A stretch of 28,429 nucleotides of DNA from assembly GCA_964637345.1 (NCBI GenBank), contig CAZWTD010000016.1:1-28429 (forward strand), in the 5' to 3' direction. Both the position numbers and the translations under genes were made by a program. Under the pieces are notes generated by a model, which was not told the DNA's origin, did no database searches, and saw only the letters and a list, made by a program, of their open reading frames with translations. Positions 8,426 through 15,916 of the stretch are shown piece after piece (position 1 is the stretch's first letter; every line of letters begins with the position of its first letter). Origin of the DNA: CAZWTD01 sp964637345 (GTDB lineage Bacteria; Patescibacteriota; Patescibacteriia; HK-STAS-PATE-3).

Positions 8426-9504
8426 GAAGGGAGAAGGTCGAGTTCGTCCGCCGCGAGGAGAAAGAGCGCGTGGCTCCAGGCCAGCGGATATATTCCTACG
8501 CGGAAATCGTTAAAGATTTGTTCAGGGAAAAAGCGGTCAACTCGTTCAAGGACCCATTGAAAATAGGAGAGGGCTCGGCGTCGATTGCCTCGCTTCGCCC
8601 AGTAGATTGCCATCCAAAAGTTAAGGACCGGCCAAGCGCCGCCGCCTTCCCAGGCTGTTCCCTCTGAGTCGAAGTAGTCGTACTGAAAGCGGTGAACGCC
8701 GCCGTGATCAACGAGCAGTTCTTCAACACGGTCGACGGTTGCGATCATTTTCGGATCATCAACCGCGTACCGGTCAAAGGGCCAGGACAGGCCAAGGAGT
8801 GAGGCGTCGACGTTGCGGTCCGTAATACGTCCATGATTGCGCGAGAAGGCATTTAATTCATCGTTCCAGGCTTCCTCGATTTGCTTTTCCATTTCGCTAG
8901 CCGTTTTTTTCCACGAGCGTTTTTTCCAGCGTTCCGCCGCCCGTTCGAGGCCGTAACTACAGGCCGCAAGCGAATAGGTAAAATTGTTTTCGATTCGCGA
9001 TGAGGTTTGACGGAAGGTATCCTCCCAAAGATCGGCAGTATTCGGGAGAAAATATTTCCCAGCCCAAGCTCTTGTTAGTCCGTTGGCAATCCGTTCAGCT
9101 AGAGGGCCGAGCGTTTTTTGATCAGCTGGTTTTCGTTTCAGGTGTTCATCGATCGCCCAGAGCACTGTACCCATTTGATCCGGTTCGAAGAGTTTACTCA
9201 TGCTTCCGAAGCGGCCGTTTGTCGAGTAGTTGGCGTACAGTAATCCCTCCTTTTTAAAATCTTCGGGAAATCGCTCAAGCCAATCGAAAAACGGCTTTGC
9301 TGGTTCGAGTCCAACGAGGGGTCCAGCGACAGCGACAAAAGCGGCGTCGCGCGGCCAAACAAAACGGTAGTTCGCCGCCTCGCGCGGGTAGTAGGTCGTG
9401 TCCGTGTTTGCAGCAACGACCGCTCCATTCGGGAGAATGCAGTCGCGGAGCACCTGGCGGCTGGAGTCCGTCAGTTTAGCGATGTGTTGTTTGAGTGAAC
9501 TCAT
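8422..9504 (-). CDS. GH15 glucoamylase-like glycosidase
   Basis: This 360-residue protein corresponds to the (alpha/alpha)6-barrel catalytic domain of GH15, which releases glucose from alpha-glucan ends or cleaves trehalose. NYRFVWPRDAAF (45-56) is the family's substrate-binding signature. DLWEDTF near 158-164 carries the general acid candidate Glu161. FFPEQIFND near 325-333 carries the general base candidate Glu328, followed by PLAWSHA. It is shorter than many bacterial GH15 enzymes because it lacks the N-terminal beta-sandwich domain, and it has no signal peptide, so it should act in the cytosol. Its ATG overlaps the ruvC stop by 4 bases and its own stop overlaps glycogen synthase by 4. It is the most likely glucan-degrading partner of the synthases in this operon. 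Confidence 0.88.
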   Translation of the reverse strand: MSSLKQHIAKLTDSSRQVLRDCILPNGAVVAANTDTTYYPREAANYRFVWPRDAAFVAVAGPLVGLEPAKPFFDWLERFPEDFKKEGLLYANYSTNGRFGSMSKLFEPDQMGTVLWAIDEHLKRKPADQKTLGPLAERIANGLTRAWAGKYFLPNTADLWEDTFRQTSSRIENNFTYSLAACSYGLERAAERWKKRSWKKTASEMEKQIEEAWNDELNAFSRNHGRITDRNVDASLLGLSWPFDRYAVDDPKMIATVDRVEELLVDHGGVHRFQYDYFDSEGTAWEGGGAWPVLNFWMAIYWAKRGNRRRALSYFQWVLERVDRFFPEQIFNDFRVGIYPLAWSHALFLLAADELDLLPS

Positions 9505-10007
9505 GAACGGGTAGGTTTTGTTTGGGCGGCACAGAGCGCTATCGCGAGCGCGTCAGCGGCATCGTCGCTGGTAATGGGCGACGGGAGCTTGAGGAGCCGC
9601 TGAATGAGATGGGCGACTTGGAGCTTATCGGCTCGTCCGTAGCCTGTGACCGCAATTTTTACTTCATTCGGCGTATATTCTTCAATCGAAATATGTGCTT
9701 CTGCTGCGACGAGGAGGACAACTCCTCTCGCCTCGCTCACTCCAAGTGCTGTTCCGACGTTTTTTGAAAAAAAGAGTTTTTCGAGAGCGAGACGGTTCGG
9801 AGAAAATGCAGCGATCAGTTTTCGAACCATATCCGCGACCGCAACGAGTCGATCGGCGTGCGCATGTTTTGGATCCGTTTCAAGGCACCCGTAATGGAGA
9901 ACTTCGAGGTTTCGTCCGGAGCGAATGATTCCATATCCGAGCCGGCCGAATCCCGGATCGATTCCGAGAATGCATTCGTCAGGCAGCGTTCGTGAAGACC
10001 GCGTCAA
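9501..10007 (-). CDS. ruvC: Holliday junction endonuclease RuvC
   Basis: RuvC resolves Holliday junctions with RuvAB. The RNase H-like core is complete: CILGIDPGFGRLGYG with the first catalytic Asp, RLALEKLFFSKN with the catalytic Glu, the YTPNEVKIAVTGYGRADK segment, and SDDAADALA with the last two catalytic Asp residues. The start is uncertain. There is no in-frame ATG or GTG before the core, only TTG codons at 10098-10100, 10044-10046, 10032-10034 and 10005-10007. I list the last, which gives 168 residues (Escherichia coli RuvC has 173) and a 29-base overlap with yebC. The longest reading would be 199 residues with a 122-base overlap. No clear Shine-Dalgarno site supports any of them. Coupling to yebC translation is likely. 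Confidence 0.9.
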   Translation of the reverse strand: MTRSSRTLPDECILGIDPGFGRLGYGIIRSGRNLEVLHYGCLETDPKHAHADRLVAVADMVRKLIAAFSPNRLALEKLFFSKNVGTALGVSEARGVVLLVAAEAHISIEEYTPNEVKIAVTGYGRADKLQVAHLIQRLLKLPSPITSDDAADALAIALCAAQTKPTRS

Positions 10008-10701
10008 CGTCGTCGAGTTCTTCGATTTCTTCAATGAGTCGCTCAAGTTGCGTTCCTGTTTGGGGATCGATGGGAAGTTCGGTCCCGGCGACGAGTTCAA
10101 GGGCGGCGCTTGGCTGTGGAAAGCCTTTTGCGGCGAGTGCTCCTTGAATCGCGCTCGTCTGTGCTGGGTCGGTGGTGATTAAGATGCCGTCGGGCGTGTC
10201 ATTGACGTCATCTGCTCCTGCGTCGATTGCGGCAAGGGTTAAAGTTTCGCTGGATATGCCTTCGAGAATATCTCGTGGGTAGCGGAGGCGACCCTTTAAG
10301 CTGAACATCCAGAGGACGCTCCCGGCTTGGCCGAGATTGCCGCCGTGACGACTGAGCGTCGCCCGAAGCGCGCTACTCGTTCGGTTTCGATTGTCCGTGA
10401 GAGCGCGGATAATGAGGGCAACCCCGTTTGGACCGTAGGCTTCGTAGGTAAGCTCCTCGATTGCCTGCCCCTCGAGCTCGCCGGAGCCGCGCTTGATAGC
10501 ACGTTCGACGTTCTCGTTCGGCATATTCGCGTCGCGAGCCGCTTCAATCGCGAGGCGTAGCCGGAAGTTCATGGCCGGATCCTTTCCGTCCCGAGCTGCA
10601 ACCGCGATCGCTTTTGAGAGTTTCGTGAAGAGGCTTGACCTTCGAACGTCAGCAACCCCTTTTTGGCGTTTAATCTGTGACCACTTCGAATGTCCGGACA
10701 T
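9979..10701 (-). CDS. yebC: YebC/TACO1-family protein
   Basis: This 240-residue protein opens with MSGHSKWSQIKRQKGVADVRRSSLFTKL, the strongly conserved YebC N-terminus. It continues through NMPNENVERAIKRGSGE and YEAYGPNGVALIIRALTDNRNRT, both family signatures. It is full length for the family (about 240-250 residues). Members were long annotated as transcriptional regulators (PmpR). More recent work on bacterial YebC and mitochondrial TACO1 ties them to translation of proline-rich stretches. The yebC-ruvC neighbourhood is widespread in bacteria. Here it is the first gene of the unit after the promoter at 10759-10787, with a leader of roughly 50 bases and no Shine-Dalgarno site just before the ATG. 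Confidence 0.96.
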   Translation of the reverse strand: MSGHSKWSQIKRQKGVADVRRSSLFTKLSKAIAVAARDGKDPAMNFRLRLAIEAARDANMPNENVERAIKRGSGELEGQAIEELTYEAYGPNGVALIIRALTDNRNRTSSALRATLSRHGGNLGQAGSVLWMFSLKGRLRYPRDILEGISSETLTLAAIDAGADDVNDTPDGILITTDPAQTSAIQGALAAKGFPQPSAALELVAGTELPIDPQTGTQLERLIEEIEELDDVDAVFTNAA

Positions 10702-10758
10702 ACAAAGGCATCAAGAGCTGTTCGCGCAGATTAGAACGCGAAGGGTAATCTCCTCTAG

Positions 10759-10787
10759 ATTATACTAAAAAAAACCTGTATAGTCAA
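10759..10787 (-). promoter_or_regulatory. Sigma-70 promoter of the yebC-to-galT operon
   Basis: On the minus strand a -35 box TTGACT (10782-10787) is followed after exactly 17 bases by a perfect -10 box TATAAT (10759-10764). The expected start is near 10751-10753, giving a leader of about 50 bases to yebC. A run of eight T residues in the spacer may add curvature. It lies in the 107-base divergent gap between yebC and the isomerase gene. Confidence 0.8.
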
Positions 10788-10808
10788 TGTACAATTTATC
10801 TATTCTCT

Positions 10809-11858
10809 ATGACGGAACTCGTACAAAAGCTTGATCGTCAGAATATGCTCGGGTCGCTCCGCGAATTTCCTGATCAAATTGAACAGGCTTGGCAGGAAGC
10901 CCGTCGGACCTCAGTTCCTGCGTCGTATCGTTCCGTCACCCACATTGTTGTTGCTGGACTGGGTGGCTCCGCTTTTCCCGCGGACATCACTAACGACCTT
11001 TTTCAATCCCAACTTCAGGTTCCCTTAACGATTGTTCAGGAGTATAGCCTTCCCAAGTATGTTGACCGGAACACGCTCGTTCTCGCATCGAGCTACTCCG
11101 GAACGACTGAGGAGACGCTCTCGGCGTTGCGGGAAGCGCGGCGGCGCGGAGCTCGGTGTCTTATTCTTACGTCTGGCGGCCAACTTGCTCGTCTCGCAAA
11201 ACAGTGGTCGATCCCAGCCTATGTGTTTACTCCCACGCACAACCCCTCCGGCCAGCCGCGCATGGGAACCGGGTACATGCTTTTCGGCATGATTGGTCTC
11301 TTTGCGGCCGCTCGCCTGATTCGCGTGCGCAACGAAGATGTCGACGCGGTTGTTCGGCGGATTCGTCAGGCAGCTCCGCGCTGGTCCGAATCAACGCCAT
11401 TTGCGAAGAACCACGCTGCCCAACTCGCTCGGGAGATGAAAACGCGCGTCCCTTTGATTATTGGGAGCGAGCACTTCGTGCATACTGCGCTCGCTTTCCG
11501 CAACCGCCTCCACGAGAACGGAAAGCACTATGCCGAGTATTTTTCGATCCCGGCCCTGAACCATCATCTCATGGAAGGCTTGGCGCATCCCAAACAGCGC
11601 CTCCTTGCCGTGTTGCTCCGATCCGAGCGATATTCTACGCGTATTCAGCGGCGCTTTGAAATAACGAAGCGCGTGCTTGCGCGTCACGGTATTCCAGCCG
11701 TGAATGTTCAGTTTCGGGCCGGAACGCAACTTGAGGAACTTGGTCTCCACCTCGCCTTTAGCGGCTACGTGAGCTTTTGGCTCGCGATGGAACACGGGAT
11801 TGATCCCTCCCCGATTCCTTGGGTTGACTATTTTAAACAGCAGCTCGCCAAGCCCTAG
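10809..11858 (+). CDS. Bifunctional phosphoglucose/phosphomannose isomerase (SIS domain)
   Basis: This 349-residue double-SIS-domain protein interconverts fructose-6-P with glucose-6-P and probably mannose-6-P. GLGGSA near 50-55, SSYSGTTEETL near 94-104 and the PSGQPRMGTGY segment near 146-156 are hallmarks of the archaeal/CPR-type PGI/PMI family. The HEN-G-K and PALNHH segments place a Glu (about 236) and a His (about 252) sixteen residues apart. This matches the spacing I recall for the base and ring-opening residues of the Pyrobaculum enzyme. The residue before LNH is Ala rather than the more usual Glu. No Shine-Dalgarno site precedes the ATG. It is the first plus-strand gene after the divergent gap. 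It links the glucan operon on one side to sugar-donor use by the glycosyltransferases on the other. Confidence 0.88.
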   Translation: MTELVQKLDRQNMLGSLREFPDQIEQAWQEARRTSVPASYRSVTHIVVAGLGGSAFPADITNDLFQSQLQVPLTIVQEYSLPKYVDRNTLVLASSYSGTTEETLSALREARRRGARCLILTSGGQLARLAKQWSIPAYVFTPTHNPSGQPRMGTGYMLFGMIGLFAAARLIRVRNEDVDAVVRRIRQAAPRWSESTPFAKNHAAQLAREMKTRVPLIIGSEHFVHTALAFRNRLHENGKHYAEYFSIPALNHHLMEGLAHPKQRLLAVLLRSERYSTRIQRRFEITKRVLARHGIPAVNVQFRAGTQLEELGLHLAFSGYVSFWLAMEHGIDPSPIPWVDYFKQQLAKP

Positions 11859-11872
11859 AAGCGTGCGCGCCG

Positions 11873-11881
11873 TGGTATACT
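11873..11881 (+). promoter_or_regulatory. Extended -10 promoter, near-leaderless, for the STT3-like gene
   Basis: TGGTATACT fits an extended -10 element (TGn then TATACT at 11876-11881) with no recognisable -35 box. The ATG begins 8 bases after the box, so a start at the usual distance would give an mRNA with almost no leader. No Shine-Dalgarno site precedes the gene, which agrees with leaderless translation. Confidence 0.45.
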
Positions 11882-11889
11882 AGTGGCGT

Positions 11890-13518
11890 ATGTTTTCTTT
11901 GTATACCTGGCGCCGCGTGTACACCTTTTTTCAGAGAAATCCGCTTGCAGTCGGACTTCTTGTGTTTATTTTCGCCTTCTCGCTCGCAACGTGGATTCAG
12001 TTCAATAACGCTTTCCCTGATCCGGATTCTTTCTACCACGCCCGGATGGCGACCTTAATCAGGGACGAGGGTCTACCGAAATCCTTTCCTTGGCTGCCGT
12101 ACACAAGCCTGGCTACAACCTATATCGATCAGCACTATCTCTACCACGTCTTTCTGATTCCTTTTGTTAGCGTGGTCGATCCTTTGGCCGGAATCAAAGT
12201 TGCCACAGTCCTTCTTACGGCTGTTATGGCTACGGCGTTTTATGGACTACTGCGGACCTGGCGAGTTCGCGGAGCAATGCTCGTCACGCTTTTGTTGCTC
12301 TGCGTGAACCCCTTTATGTTTCGCATGAGCTTAGCGAAGACGCCGAATTTAGCGGTTGCGATGCTCCTTGTTGGACTTTGGCTGCTTTTTTCCTTTCGAA
12401 ACCGTTGGTTGTTCTTTTTCGCGTGGTTTTACGTTTGGGTCTACGGGGGCTTTTCTTTGCTTCTCGTGGCGGCCGCCTGCTTTGCGCTCGCCGGAGAGGT
12501 CCACGCGTGGTTCCGGCGCCGGCACGAACGTACCTGGCCGGTAAGTCGCTGGATCGCTGAACTACGAGAAGCCCCGGCTCCCCGCCTTGGGCGATATCTC
12601 CATGGTTTCGCAGCGGTAATTCTCGGCGTCGCTGCGGGCTTAGTGGTGAATCCTCAGTTCCCAACCAATGTTCGATTCTATGAGGCTCAATTAGTGAAGA
12701 TCGGTATTATTAATTATCAGAACACGATCGGCGTTGGCGGCGAGTGGTATCCCTATAAAGCGGCCGAACTTCTTCCCGGTACTGTCTTTGCCTCCATCCT
12801 CGTTCTTCTCGGCCTCGCTGCGCTTATTGGAGCAGCGAAGCGACAGTCTGTTCGGTCTTGGACTCTTGGACTTCTCACCGTTTTTCTCCTAGCCTTTACC
12901 CTAAAGTCACGGCGCTACGTTGAATATTACGTTCCCATCGCGATGGCCTTTGGCGCCTTCGCTTTATCTGACGCCTGGTCTAGCCGGGCTCTTCGTGACC
13001 TGACGAAGGAGTTCCGTGACCTTTGGCGCTCGCGTCCGTGGGTAAAAGTCGTGTCGATGTTGGTTGTGCTCTATCTCGCGGTGGGCATTGTGGGCGTCGC
13101 AATTCGCGACCTTCGCGGGGTTCAACGGGATATTGCCGGCGGGCTTCCAGCACACTCCCTCGAGGGCGCTGCAACGTGGATTCGTCAACATGCACAACCA
13201 GGCGAGGTCGTCCTGCATAGCGACTGGGATGAGTTTCCGCTCCTGTTCTACTACAACCCGGACCAACGATATATTGCCGGACTTGATGCAACCTTTTTCT
13301 ACGATCAGGATCCCGATCGGTATTGGAAATGGGTGAAGCTGACCTCAGGTCAGACGAAAGCGTCAGAAGTCTACACCCAGCTTCGCGTTGATTTTGACGC
13401 CTCCTACGTTCTCCTGACAAAAGATCACGTATCGATGGATGCAATGCTCGCTGGAACGCCGGGCCTTCGTTTGCGCTACGAAGACACTCAAGCGAAAGTG
13501 TATTCCTTTGCCGATTGA
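11890..13518 (+). CDS. STT3/PglB/AglB-like GT-C membrane glycosyltransferase
   Basis: This 542-residue protein starts with a membrane segment (about 17-36), then the loop FPDPDSFYHARMATLIRDEG (42-61). The DPDSFYHAR pattern matches the first acidic catalytic loop of STT3-type oligosaccharyltransferases. About ten further hydrophobic segments run to residue ~410. A short C-terminal soluble part contains ATWIRQHAQPGEVVLHSDWDEF, reminiscent of the WWD-type region but without a clear WWDYG. It is shorter than PglB (about 710 residues), so the periplasmic domain is reduced. It is followed by a DPM synthase-like GT2 gene and another multi-pass membrane protein, which together suggest lipid-linked sugar transfer to surface molecules. 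It could equally be a related GT-C enzyme transferring single sugars. The acceptor is unknown. Confidence 0.7.
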   Translation: MFSLYTWRRVYTFFQRNPLAVGLLVFIFAFSLATWIQFNNAFPDPDSFYHARMATLIRDEGLPKSFPWLPYTSLATTYIDQHYLYHVFLIPFVSVVDPLAGIKVATVLLTAVMATAFYGLLRTWRVRGAMLVTLLLLCVNPFMFRMSLAKTPNLAVAMLLVGLWLLFSFRNRWLFFFAWFYVWVYGGFSLLLVAAACFALAGEVHAWFRRRHERTWPVSRWIAELREAPAPRLGRYLHGFAAVILGVAAGLVVNPQFPTNVRFYEAQLVKIGIINYQNTIGVGGEWYPYKAAELLPGTVFASILVLLGLAALIGAAKRQSVRSWTLGLLTVFLLAFTLKSRRYVEYYVPIAMAFGAFALSDAWSSRALRDLTKEFRDLWRSRPWVKVVSMLVVLYLAVGIVGVAIRDLRGVQRDIAGGLPAHSLEGAATWIRQHAQPGEVVLHSDWDEFPLLFYYNPDQRYIAGLDATFFYDQDPDRYWKWVKLTSGQTKASEVYTQLRVDFDASYVLLTKDHVSMDAMLAGTPGLRLRYEDTQAKVYSFAD

Positions 13519-13578
13519 GAAGCGCGCTGACTGAATCTATTTCTTTTGCCTGTTCCTGCGCCGTTCATCTCGTTCGCC

Positions 13579-14277
13579 ATGAGTATTTCTCAGTCAGCTT
13601 CGCTCGTTCTTCCGACCTATAACGAGCGGGAAAATATCGGACGGCTTATCGAGCGCCTTGACCGACTTGCGTGTCTTCAGGAAATTCTTGTCGTTGATGA
13701 TGCGTCACCCGATGGGACGGCGCAGTTTGTGCGGAGTTTGCGTACGCGTGTTCCGATTCGAGTGATTGAGCGGAGCGGAAAGCTCGGATTGGCCTCGGCG
13801 ATTATTGAGGGAATTCAGGCGAGTCAGACGCCCTTGGTCGCGGTTATGGATGCGGATCTGTCTCATGATCCGAATATTCTCCCAAAGCTTTTAGCATCTC
13901 TGAATAACTCGGACCTAGCGATTGGTTCTCGCTTTGCCGACGGGGGCGGGATGGTCGGTTGGCCGCTTCAACGTCAGCTTCTCAGTTGGGTCGCGACGCG
14001 AGTGGCCCAGCTTCTCCTTAGAGTTCGAGAGCGCGATCCCATGAGTGGTTTTTTTGCGATTCGCCGTGAGGTGTTTGATCGTATTGCGCCCCAGCTTCGC
14101 CCGCGCGGTTATAAAATTCTTCTTGAGCTCATTGTTCGGGGCGCTCCGATTCACACTCGCGAAGTTGGGTACGTTTTTCAGGACCGACAATACGGGAAAA
14201 GCAAACTGTCATGGACTATTGCTCGCGAGTATGGCCGCATGGTTTTTTCGCTACTGACGCGTTCGCGCCATGAGTGA
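13579..14277 (+). CDS. Polyprenol-phosphate sugar synthase, DPM1-like GT2
   Basis: This 232-residue GT-A enzyme of the dolichyl-phosphate mannose synthase group would charge a polyprenyl phosphate with mannose or glucose. SLVLPTYNERENIGRLIERL at the N-terminus, VVDDASPDGT (nucleotide binding), VMDADLSHDP (DxD-type metal site) and DPMSGFFAIRR are the family's ordered motifs. DRQYGKSKLSW near the C-terminus is the usual GxSKL signature. There is no C-terminal membrane domain, so it is the soluble, membrane-associated form. I start at the ATG at 13579 because it places MSISQSASLVLPTYNE at the normal N-terminus. A TTG 33 bases upstream is possible but adds a Pro/Phe-rich leader with no family counterpart. 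It overlaps the following membrane protein gene by 8 bases. Confidence 0.9.
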   Translation: MSISQSASLVLPTYNERENIGRLIERLDRLACLQEILVVDDASPDGTAQFVRSLRTRVPIRVIERSGKLGLASAIIEGIQASQTPLVAVMDADLSHDPNILPKLLASLNNSDLAIGSRFADGGGMVGWPLQRQLLSWVATRVAQLLLRVRERDPMSGFFAIRREVFDRIAPQLRPRGYKILLELIVRGAPIHTREVGYVFQDRQYGKSKLSWTIAREYGRMVFSLLTRSRHE

Positions 14278-15916
14278 ATCAGGCTTTAGGCCCGAGGCTC
14301 AGCGTGAGCCGGCCCCGCGCCGCTGGCTCCTGGGCTTGATTGTATTGGTGATGGTAGTAACGACGGCCCCCTACGTGTACGCGCGCCTCATGACTCCCGA
14401 GGGGTACGTGCTGTCAGGAAGTCATACTCTCGCGCCAGGAGATATTCCGGTGTACCTGTCCTACATCGAACAGGTGAAGCAGGGTGATTTGCTTTTTCGC
14501 GACCTTTTTACCTCAGAGCCGCATACCCCCTTCCAGTTTAATCCTCTTTGGCTGGGAGTCGGCGGTCTAGCAAAAGTTTTTCACTTGGGGTCGTTGACGG
14601 CTTTTCATGTCGCCCGCCTTCTACTTATTCCTGTGTTTCTCCTCGTTTTGGAACGCTGGCTTCAGTATGTTTTCCCGCGCTGGAAGCATCGCCGAGCCGC
14701 TCTTCTTCTCTTAACCTTTGGCGCGGGCGTTGGCGCGCTTGTCGTCCCGTGGTCCGTCGCGACGCATCCAGGAATGGAAACGTTTTGGCCGATGGATCTT
14801 TGGGTGACGGAAGCCTATTCATTCCTGACGCTGTACCAGACTCCACATTTCATAGCCGCGACAACACTTCTCCTTCTTGTCCTTCACTGGTTCATGCAAG
14901 GTCTTGAGACAAGGCGTTGGCGATACATGATTCAGAGCGGGTTCGCCCTTCTCGCGCTTTTGAGTTTTCATCCCTTTCATCTCCCAACGCTGGTCGCAGT
15001 TATGATAAGTATGCTCGCCGTGCTGTGGTGGACAGATCGTAAAGTGCCCTGGTTCGGTATTGGCGGGGCCGCACTGATTGCCGGTATTGCATCACCAATG
15101 ATGTTTTATCACGGACTTCTTTTGCTTTTGAACCCAATCGTCCTCGGTCGCGCCGTCCAAAACGTCAACCATACGCCGGCTTGGGGAATTGTCGTATTGA
15201 GCTACGGCGCATTTATTCCTCTCGCCCTTCTTGGCCTCTGGCGTTCCTGGCCTTTTCGCGACCTGCGCTGGCGTCTCCTCGCGGCGTGGCTGCTAGCCCA
15301 CTATGTTGTTTTCACCTTTCCCTCAACGCTCAACCGACGCATGACTGAAGGCTGGCTTCTTCCTCTCGGTGTTTTTGCCGTTGTTGGAGGAGTATGGGTG
15401 TGGGAGCGTTGGATTCGCCCAAGGAAGCTCGAGGTAGCGGCCCTTGTTTTCGCAATTCCGCTTTTCACTCTCTCGCCTCTTGTTGTGATAAGTCAGGACA
15501 TCGCTTATTGGAGCCAGTCGCGTTTTCGTGACTACCCGCACGCGTTTTATCTTAAACAAGAATTTGTTACTGCAGCGGATTGGCTTCGCTCTTCAACCGA
15601 GCCAACAGATATCGTGGCGTCTGGAAATCTTACGAGCCTTATGCTCGCCGGGCTGGCGGCTCGTCCCGTCGTTTTTGCTCACACGGTTGAAACGCTCGAG
15701 TTCTGGTCGAAGCGAGAAGAATTTAGAAGCGCGTTTGTTGAGACACCGTCCATCAACGAGGCTGAGCATTTTCTTCGGCGCTGGCATGTGAAATACCTCG
15801 TTTGGGGTCCCTATGAACGAGCAGAGTCGTCTTTTGCTCCCCAGGATATCCCAGGCCTTGAAGCGGTATTCACCGAGGCGGACCTTACGGTGTTTCGGGT
15901 GATCGTGGAACGCTAA
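14270..15916 (+). CDS. Multi-pass membrane protein, probable GT-C glycosyltransferase
   Basis: This 548-residue protein has a membrane segment near 19-38, then an extracytoplasmic loop containing APGDIPVYLSYIEQVKQGD, and then about ten more hydrophobic helices. The Asp in the first loop after helix 1 sits where GT-C enzymes (PMT, ArnT, STT3) carry a catalytic acidic residue. The C-terminal part (ADWLRSSTEPTDIVASGN onward) resembles the small periplasmic tail seen in such enzymes. I do not recognise a specific family. It overlaps the DPM-like gene by 8 bases, so the polyprenyl-linked sugar made there is a natural candidate donor (inference). Its last 32 bases overlap the end of the convergent DUF2079 gene, leaving no room for a terminator between them. 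Confidence 0.65.
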   Translation: MSESGFRPEAQREPAPRRWLLGLIVLVMVVTTAPYVYARLMTPEGYVLSGSHTLAPGDIPVYLSYIEQVKQGDLLFRDLFTSEPHTPFQFNPLWLGVGGLAKVFHLGSLTAFHVARLLLIPVFLLVLERWLQYVFPRWKHRRAALLLLTFGAGVGALVVPWSVATHPGMETFWPMDLWVTEAYSFLTLYQTPHFIAATTLLLLVLHWFMQGLETRRWRYMIQSGFALLALLSFHPFHLPTLVAVMISMLAVLWWTDRKVPWFGIGGAALIAGIASPMMFYHGLLLLLNPIVLGRAVQNVNHTPAWGIVVLSYGAFIPLALLGLWRSWPFRDLRWRLLAAWLLAHYVVFTFPSTLNRRMTEGWLLPLGVFAVVGGVWVWERWIRPRKLEVAALVFAIPLFTLSPLVVISQDIAYWSQSRFRDYPHAFYLKQEFVTAADWLRSSTEPTDIVASGNLTSLMLAGLAARPVVFAHTVETLEFWSKREEFRSAFVETPSINEAEHFLRRWHVKYLVWGPYERAESSFAPQDIPGLEAVFTEADLTVFRVIVER

